From NCBI RefSeq assembly GCF_001639295.1, contig NZ_LWMV01000170.1, positions 1-53,628 on the forward strand: a DNA stretch of 53,628 nt, given 5' to 3'. Below the pieces are notes generated by a model. It had not been told where the DNA came from, did not search any database, and saw nothing but the letters and a program-made list of their open reading frames with translations. The first letter of the stretch is position 1, and each line of letters begins with the position of its first letter. Made by a program: the position numbers and the translations under genes. This document shows, piece by piece, positions 48,025 to 53,628 of this stretch. Source of the DNA: Methanobrevibacter curvatus (GTDB taxonomy: Archaea > Methanobacteriota > Methanobacteria > Methanobacteriales > Methanobacteriaceae).

Positions 48025-48690
48025 TTAATAATTAAATGAATTTAAAGAAACAAAATCCGAAATAGCAGTACAATCTATAAGATCTTGTTTCAATTTTATT
48101 ATTTTTAAATCTCCTGTGATAAACTTATTAATCATTTGTTTAATTGCCAAATGATGTGCATCTACTATTATAATGTCATCAGGAGTGTGTATATTTTTTA
48201 TTTTTTCTAAATTATTAAAAACAGAAAGATATTTTTCATTTTTAGCTCTAAAATATGGTTTATTCAAAATATTTACACATTTGTTGTATCTATTAGCTAA
48301 ATCAATGTTTAAATTATAAAGTAATGTTTTAATTAAATCAATAATCTCATATGTTAAAATGTCTCTGTACCATCCTCCTCTTTCCCAAATAATGTTTGCA
48401 ATTACTTTTTTATCTTTTTTAGAAAATTCATTACCTGAAATGTTAATAACTGTTGTTATAAACTTCTTTTCTGTAATCCGATCAATCAAAGATAGTTTAT
48501 TAATAATCTCTTCAAAAATATAAATATACTTATTTTTTAAGGAATCTATTACTTTAATTGATTCATTCTTTACAGTATTTGACCAATGTTTCTTTTTTTC
48601 AGTTTTAAAAAGATTTTCAGCATATCCATTCCATGGGTGTAAATCAAAAATGAAAGATATTAGTACATTGGTATCTAAAAATAATCCCAT
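48025..48690 (-). CDS. PIN-like nuclease of a duplicated two-gene module (module B)
   Basis: A 221-aa paralog of the gene at 46486. The start MGLFLDTNVLISFIFDLHPW is a clear PIN first motif (FLDTNVL). The C-terminus has DDIIIVDAHHLAIKQ, which aligns with NICLDAHELGEK in module A. The central helical insertion is also shared. Its start overlaps the stop of the upstream helical gene by one base (TAATG), so it is translationally coupled. Metal-dependent RNase activity is predicted. Confidence 0.68.
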   Translation of the reverse strand: MGLFLDTNVLISFIFDLHPWNGYAENLFKTEKKKHWSNTVKNESIKVIDSLKNKYIYIFEEIINKLSLIDRITEKKFITTVINISGNEFSKKDKKVIANIIWERGGWYRDILTYEIIDLIKTLLYNLNIDLANRYNKCVNILNKPYFRAKNEKYLSVFNNLEKIKNIHTPDDIIIVDAHHLAIKQMINKFITGDLKIIKLKQDLIDCTAISDFVSLNSFNY

Positions 48691-49301
48691 TATTCTTTCT
48701 CCAAATCTATTGTTTCATTAAATAGTTTATGTATTGTTTGGGAATAATTATTTGTTTTCTCTTGCATTGAATAAAACTTAACTTTTTGTTCAAAAAAATT
48801 ATAAATAAAATTATCAAATTCATTTAAATATTTTAATTTGTCTTCCTTTGATAAATCGTCTAAATTTAGTTTTGATACATTATTTTTGTAAGTTTTTTTA
48901 ATTAATTTAAATTTAAGGTTATGTAATTTTATATAATCTTCTAAGATCATTAATAATATTTCTAAATCATCAGTATTTAACTCACCAATAGTTTTTTTAA
49001 TTATTATATCCATGATATTCTTTATTTCTAAAAAAGCAGTGTACTCTTCTTTAATGAAGTTATATTCTCTAACAAATTCTGCAAATATCTCTGTGTCTTC
49101 AAACCATTTTTGAACCAATTGACTATATGATTCTTCAATAATTTCTGTATCCTGAATGTTATGTTTTTCATTTTTAACTTTAGATATTAGATAATTTTTG
49201 AATTTTTTAAGTAGGTCTAATATACTATTAATTGTATTATCATAATCTCTTCGGTCGTATTGAATTGTTTCTTGAGTATAATGTATTGTATTTAAAACCA
49301 T
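48690..49301 (-). CDS. Helical partner protein (module B)
   Basis: A 203-aa all-helical protein rich in Leu, Ile, Lys and Asn with no recognised domain. A GAGG site lies 7 bases before ATG 49301. Its first 30 residues share the Q-E-T, R-x-x-Y and I-x-x-I-x-x-L/F pattern with the module A partner. The body is longer by about 50 residues. Coupled by a one-base overlap to the PIN-like gene downstream. Antitoxin or regulatory subunit is a guess from arrangement. Confidence 0.6.
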   Translation of the reverse strand: MVLNTIHYTQETIQYDRRDYDNTINSILDLLKKFKNYLISKVKNEKHNIQDTEIIEESYSQLVQKWFEDTEIFAEFVREYNFIKEEYTAFLEIKNIMDIIIKKTIGELNTDDLEILLMILEDYIKLHNLKFKLIKKTYKNNVSKLNLDDLSKEDKLKYLNEFDNFIYNFFEQKVKFYSMQEKTNNYSQTIHKLFNETIDLEKE

Positions 49302-49599
49302 TACAATGCCTCATCCATTATTAAAAAAAGCATATATGAAATAATAATTTTTTAATATGCTTTTTAAAAAAAATATTATTATCAATATAATCATTACTTT
49401 TTTCACTATTTAAATATGATGCTTTTAAGCTTTTATGAATTTGAAAAGTTTATAAAATATTGTGAATAAATATAAAATCATAAAATATTATTACAAAATC
49501 ATGTAAACTTTATATTTGAATTAAAAAATAGAAAAAAATAATTAAAAAATAAAATGGAAATAAAATAAAATAAAAAAATAAAGAAATTGGAGACATTAG
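49302..49599. other. Divergent spacer
   Basis: A 298-base A/T-rich spacer between module B and the DUF362 gene, which are divergent. It ends in aaaataaaataaaa strings just before the GGAG site of the DUF362 gene. No gene or distinct signal is seen. Confidence 0.4.
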
Positions 49600-50706
49600 A
49601 TGACATCAAAAGTATATTTTTCTAATTTAAGAACAAGAACTGACAATGACAACAAAGGAAATAAAATCATCAAGCTATTTAATAAAGCAGGATTTAATAA
49701 AAATTATAATAAAGATGAGTTAATAGGAATTAAAATACACTTTGGAGAGCGAGGAAACGATGGATACATCTCTCCAGTTCTTATTAGGTACATTGTAGAT
49801 GAAATTAAAAAAACAGGTGCAAATCCATTCATAACTGACACAAATACATTGTATTATGGACTTAGACATAATTCAGTAGACCACTTGCACACAGCAACCT
49901 TAAATGGCTTTTCATATTCTGTAGTAAATGCTCCATTGATAATAGCTGATGGAATTAAAAGTGACAATGAAATTAAGGTCGAAATTAATCAAAAACATAT
50001 CAAAGAAGCAAAAATAGCTGGAGACATTGCTAAAAGTGATGGCTTACTTGTAGCTTCACATGTAAAAGGACATGGCTTATGTGGGTTTGGAGGAGCCATT
50101 AAAAATCTTGCAATGGGATGTGCAACAATTGGGGGGAAATTAAATCAACATGAAGCTTCAAAACCAATTATGAAAGATAATTGTATAAACTGTGGGATAT
50201 GTAAAACCCTTTGTCCAGTAAATGCAATAGAAGAGGAAAATAGAAAATTTAGAATAATATATGATGATTGTATCGCATGTATGAACTGTTGGGATGGTAG
50301 TCCAAATAAAGCCATTGATTTAGACTGGGATGAAGATATTCCAAATTTTATAGAGAGAATGGCTGAATATGCTTTAGCTGCAGTTAAAAATAAAAATGGA
50401 AAAATGGCTTATATGAATTTTCTAACTAACATTACTCCTGATTGTGATTGTCTTCCATTTTCTGATAGTCCAATTGTTCCAGATATTGGATTTTTAGCAA
50501 GTGATGATCCTGTAGCCATTGATGCAGCTAGCTATTATCTTATAAATCAACAAAAAGGAAATCATGATTCAATGCTCCATAAAAATTGTAACCATGGTGA
50601 AGATAAGTTTCAAGGAGTCTGGGAAAATGTTGATGGAAGTCATATATTAAGATATGGAGAAGAGATTGGTTTAGGAACTCAAGATTTTGAATTGATTAAT
50701 TTATAG
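49600..50706 (+). CDS. DUF362 protein with two [4Fe-4S] clusters
   Basis: A 368-aa iron-sulfur protein. The DUF362 domain covers residues about 40-185 and 265-355 (IGIKIHFGERGNDGYISPVLIRY, FITDTNTLYYG, ASHVKGHGLCGFGGAIKNLAMGC, and later ASDDPVAIDAASYYLI). A ferredoxin insert sits at about 190-240 (CINCGICKTLCPVNAIE and CIACMNCWDGSPNKAI; the last motif has Gly-Ser in place of the final Cys, so that cluster may have three Cys ligands or use another). A GGAG site precedes ATG. The family is common in anaerobes and may transfer electrons; the exact reaction is unknown. Confidence 0.85.
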   Translation: MTSKVYFSNLRTRTDNDNKGNKIIKLFNKAGFNKNYNKDELIGIKIHFGERGNDGYISPVLIRYIVDEIKKTGANPFITDTNTLYYGLRHNSVDHLHTATLNGFSYSVVNAPLIIADGIKSDNEIKVEINQKHIKEAKIAGDIAKSDGLLVASHVKGHGLCGFGGAIKNLAMGCATIGGKLNQHEASKPIMKDNCINCGICKTLCPVNAIEEENRKFRIIYDDCIACMNCWDGSPNKAIDLDWDEDIPNFIERMAEYALAAVKNKNGKMAYMNFLTNITPDCDCLPFSDSPIVPDIGFLASDDPVAIDAASYYLINQQKGNHDSMLHKNCNHGEDKFQGVWENVDGSHILRYGEEIGLGTQDFELINL

Positions 50707-50816
50707 TTAAATTAAATTGTTAAATTTTTTAATTTAACTTAATAATTATTTATTTTTACTTTATCTAATTTTTCATTTTTCATAATTGATCACTTCTTGT
50801 AGTTTTTAATTAAATT

Positions 50817-53348
50817 TTAAATATTATTTTTAATTAAATTTAAGAATTTATCTCCATATCTTTCTAATTTTACTTCTCCTACACCTTTTACTTTTAAAAA
50901 TTCATTATTTGTTTTAGGCTTTTTAATAGCTAATTCTTTTAATACTGTATCATGAAAAACGATGTATGCAGGAATATTATCTTTTTTTGAAATTGAAAAC
51001 CTTAATTGCTTTAGCTTATTAAATAATTCCATATCAATCTTATCATTAATCTCTATTTTAGATTTATTTTTATTACTTTTACTATTTTTATTAATTTTAT
51101 TATTTTTACTAATTTTATTGTTTTTATTATTTTTAGATTTATTACTGTTGATTTTAGGTTTATTGCTATAATTAGAATTTTTAGAATTTAGTTTTTTAGA
51201 ATTATTCTCTTTAGAAATAAAATTATTAGAATTTTGATTGTTGTGAGAATCCATGTTAAAATTATGCTCCTTAATTAATTTAATAAATTCATTGCCATAT
51301 TTTTCTAATTTTATCTTTCCTACACCAGAAATATTTAAAAATTCTTCTTCATTTTGTGGTTTATAATTAACCATATGTTCTAAGGTTAGATTATTAAAAA
51401 TCATGTATTGAGGAACATTTTCTTTTTTTGCAAAGCTTAATCTAAGAGATTTTAATTTTTTTAATAAATCCTCTTTAGCACTATTTTCAACAGATAATAT
51501 TTCATTTTTAGTGTTATTTGTATTGGATAATACATAATTTTTATTAGAAATTTGATTAAATGAATTATTGCTAAATGAGCCATTTTTAAATGAACTGTTT
51601 TTAAATGAACTGTTAAATGGCTTATCTCTTATTTGTGTATCTGGTATTTCAACAATATTTTTAGATAAATCATTTAAATCACGAAAATCAGCTTTCATAA
51701 TGACTTGCTGATTATATTTTAATATTGACTCATAGTTTCTTCCTAACTCTAATACTGGAAATCTCCCTTGACTGGTTAGTATATATTCATTGGATATAAG
51801 ATATTCAAGGATTAATTTAATCTCATTTTTAGTTTTACTAAACAATGAACCAAAACTTTCTAAGGAATCAAGATTATATTTTCGTATATTTTCATTGTTA
51901 GAACCTTTTAAGATATTAATTATAATATTCTTTCCAAAAGATTTATTTCTTGATTTTAACTGGCTTAAAGTAGTCATTATTAAATATGTCTCATGAGAAA
52001 TATCTATTTCTTTAAAATTACCATTACAATTGTAACAGTTATCACAGTTGTCCATATCATCTTTTGAAGTATCAGAAAAGTAATTTAATATAAATTTTCT
52101 ATAACAAGAGGATGTTAAAGCATATTTTTCCATTTTATGAAGCAATTTAAAGTTTTTACTTTTTAAACTCTTTGAATCTCCACTTTTTTCAATTAAAAAT
52201 CTGTTTGTAATTGTGTCTTGAGGAGAGTAAAATAAGATACAGTCTCCTTTAGACCCATCACGTCCAGCTCTCCCTGCTTCTTGATAATATCCTTCAATAT
52301 TTTTTGGCATGTTGTAGTGAATTACAAAACTTACATTTGACTTATCTATTCCCATTCCAAATGCATTTGTAGCAACTATAATAGGGTTAATATCTTCAAT
52401 AAAGTTTTCTTGATTTTTATGGCGAATAGAATCTTTTAAACCACCATGATAATAGCTTGCATTGTATCCATTTTTAATTAGCAGTTTATATACAGATTCA
52501 ACATTTTTTCGAGTGTTGCAGTATATTATTCCACTTTTATCCCTATGATTATTTAAAATTTCAAGTAAGTCATTATTTTTATTGGAGTTTTTCCTAACAT
52601 CAAAATATAAATTTCCTCTATCATAACCTGTTTTAACTGTTAATGGATTTGAAAGCTTTAGTTGTTTTAAAATATCTCTTTCAACCTGCTTTGTAGCTGT
52701 TGCTGTAAAAGCTGATACTACAGGAGATGCAGGTAATGAATTAATAAATTTTTTAATTTTTAAATATGATGGCCTAAAATCGTGCCCCCACTGTGAAACA
52801 CAATGTGCCTCATCAACAGCAACCATAGATATATCTACAGCAGAAATTGCATCTAAAAAAGTCTTAGAAAACATTCCTTCAGGAGCAATATATACAATTT
52901 TGTATTTTCCTAATCGAATACCATCTAAATAACTAAAAAACTCTTTATTGGATAGTGAAGAGTTAATATAGCAAGCATTTATTCCATCTTGATTTAATAA
53001 ATATACTTGGTCTTTCATTAAAGAAATAAGTGGAGAAATAACAATTGACATTCCATCAAAAATCATTGCTGGAAGTTGGTAGCAAATAGATTTTCCAGAG
53101 CCAGTAGGCATAATTCCTAAGACATCACGACCAGATAAAATGGCTTCAATTATTTCTTTTTGACCTTCTCTAAACTCATTGTAACCAAAGTACTTCTTTA
53201 AAAATTTTAATGGCTCTAAATTATTTGAATTATTTGAATTATTTGGATTATTTGAATACTTTGAATTCTTAGAACTAATTAAATTATTTGAATGCTTTGA
53301 ATCCTTAGAACTAATTAAATTATTTGATGAATTTAAATGATTTACCAT
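50817..53348 (-). CDS. recQ: RecQ-family DNA helicase with two HRDC domains
   Basis: An ATP-dependent 3'-5' helicase of 843 aa for replication-fork and recombination repair. The motor has GSGKS at 83-87 ([15 protein letters not shown]), DEAH in [27 protein letters not shown] and [15 protein letters not shown] four-Cys zinc site (C-Y-R-K-F, then [11 protein letters not shown]) and a winged helix follow. Two HRDC domains lie at about 620-690 and 775-843 ([15 protein letters not shown] and [15 protein letters not shown]), joined by an Asn/Lys/Ser low-complexity linker of about 80 residues. The first 43 residues are also Asn/Ser-rich with a repeated NNLISSK. There is no better start, and no ribosome site is obvious. 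Confidence 0.92.
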   Translation of the reverse strand: MVNHLNSSNNLISSKDSKHSNNLISSKNSKYSNNPNNSNNSNNLEPLKFLKKYFGYNEFREGQKEIIEAILSGRDVLGIMPTGSGKSICYQLPAMIFDGMSIVISPLISLMKDQVYLLNQDGINACYINSSLSNKEFFSYLDGIRLGKYKIVYIAPEGMFSKTFLDAISAVDISMVAVDEAHCVSQWGHDFRPSYLKIKKFINSLPASPVVSAFTATATKQVERDILKQLKLSNPLTVKTGYDRGNLYFDVRKNSNKNNDLLEILNNHRDKSGIIYCNTRKNVESVYKLLIKNGYNASYYHGGLKDSIRHKNQENFIEDINPIIVATNAFGMGIDKSNVSFVIHYNMPKNIEGYYQEAGRAGRDGSKGDCILFYSPQDTITNRFLIEKSGDSKSLKSKNFKLLHKMEKYALTSSCYRKFILNYFSDTSKDDMDNCDNCYNCNGNFKEIDISHETYLIMTTLSQLKSRNKSFGKNIIINILKGSNNENIRKYNLDSLESFGSLFSKTKNEIKLILEYLISNEYILTSQGRFPVLELGRNYESILKYNQQVIMKADFRDLNDLSKNIVEIPDTQIRDKPFNSSFKNSSFKNGSFSNNSFNQISNKNYVLSNTNNTKNEILSVENSAKEDLLKKLKSLRLSFAKKENVPQYMIFNNLTLEHMVNYKPQNEEEFLNISGVGKIKLEKYGNEFIKLIKEHNFNMDSHNNQNSNNFISKENNSKKLNSKNSNYSNKPKINSNKSKNNKNNKISKNNKINKNSKSNKNKSKIEINDKIDMELFNKLKQLRFSISKKDNIPAYIVFHDTVLKELAIKKPKTNNEFLKVKGVGEVKLERYGDKFLNLIKNNI

Positions 53349-53628
53349 TATTATATATTTAGAATTACATAGTTTAAATAGCTATTTACTTATTTTAAAG
53401 TTTTTAAAAAGAAGAAATTAAAAGTAGACATAATGATACAGAAAAAATAGCATTAAACTTAAATATAATTGAATTATATTTTAAATAATTGAAAATTTAA
53501 AAAAAAGAATAGAAATATAATATCTTTTTTATTAAAAATATATTAAATTTTAAAAATATATTAAATTTTAAAAATGTATTATAGTTCTAAAAAAATATTA
53601 AATTAATTATACTCATTATATTCATTAT
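53349..53628. other. Upstream region of recQ, A/T repeats at window end
   Basis: A/T-only sequence with a 20-base tandem (aaaatatattaaattttaaa, about two and a half copies at 53536-53580). It should contain the recQ promoter. No gene is seen. Confidence 0.5.

Overview
The window is very AT-rich DNA from a methanogenic archaeon, most likely a Methanobrevibacter or close relative in the Methanobacteriales. The evidence is the vorC-vorB-vorA gene order with a fused beta/gamma VorA, archaeal dph5, cbiF, an AmtB/GlnK pair preceded by an NrpR-type operator, a two-[4Fe-4S] DUF362 protein, and short dense genes separated by A/T-only spacers. No rRNA or tRNA gene was recognised.

Layout. (1) 0-9.5 kb: two tandem copies of a regulator (XRE-HTH plus cupin) and AMP-forming acyl-CoA synthetase module, followed by the ketoisovalerate:ferredoxin oxidoreductase genes vorCBA. 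Together these look like a route from (branched) carboxylic acids to acyl-CoA to 2-oxoacid, and so to branched-chain amino acids. (2) 9.5-14.5 kb: a two-gene type II restriction-modification system, cbiF (cobamide synthesis), then glnK and amtB on the minus strand with an NrpR operator. (3) 14.6-22.3 kb: accessory DNA holding a frameshifted AAA-ATPase-like/PD-(D/E)XK gene, MITE-like inverted repeats, a decayed IS630 element, a tyrosine recombinase, a DUF368 (PopT-type) flippase and an Rpn-type nuclease. (4) 22.6-42.3 kb: a type III-A CRISPR-Cas island on the minus strand, in the order cas10, csm2, csm3, csm4, csm5, csm6-like, vapBC-like pair, cas6, cas2, about 4.2 kb of inserted accessory genes, cas1, leader, and a 3-repeat array. 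Beyond the array lie a broken ADP-ribosyltransferase gene, a toxin-antitoxin-like pair, a Cys-rich lipoprotein gene and scattered CRISPR-repeat relics. (5) 43-53.6 kb: an intact AAA-ATPase-like/PD-(D/E)XK gene, dph5, two tandem paralogous pairs of a helical protein plus a PIN-like nuclease, a DUF362 ferredoxin protein, and recQ with two HRDC domains.

How the island should work. Cas6 cuts pre-crRNA, and Cas10-Csm2-5 binds target RNA. Cas10 keeps both the HD motif and GGDD, so it should make cyclic oligoadenylates. The Csm6-like CARF-HEPN RNase would be the responder. The most unusual protein is Csm2: it carries an N-terminal S1/OB domain resembling archaeal IF2-alpha, followed by two tandem Csm2 domains. 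Other notable points are a VapBC-type pair translationally coupled to cas6, two interleaved perfect inverted repeats (pseudoknot geometry) in the CRISPR leader, and an array broken into fragments. An unrecognised duplicated helical-protein/PIN gene pair at 46.5-49.3 kb is the best candidate for an undescribed defence or toxin-antitoxin system.
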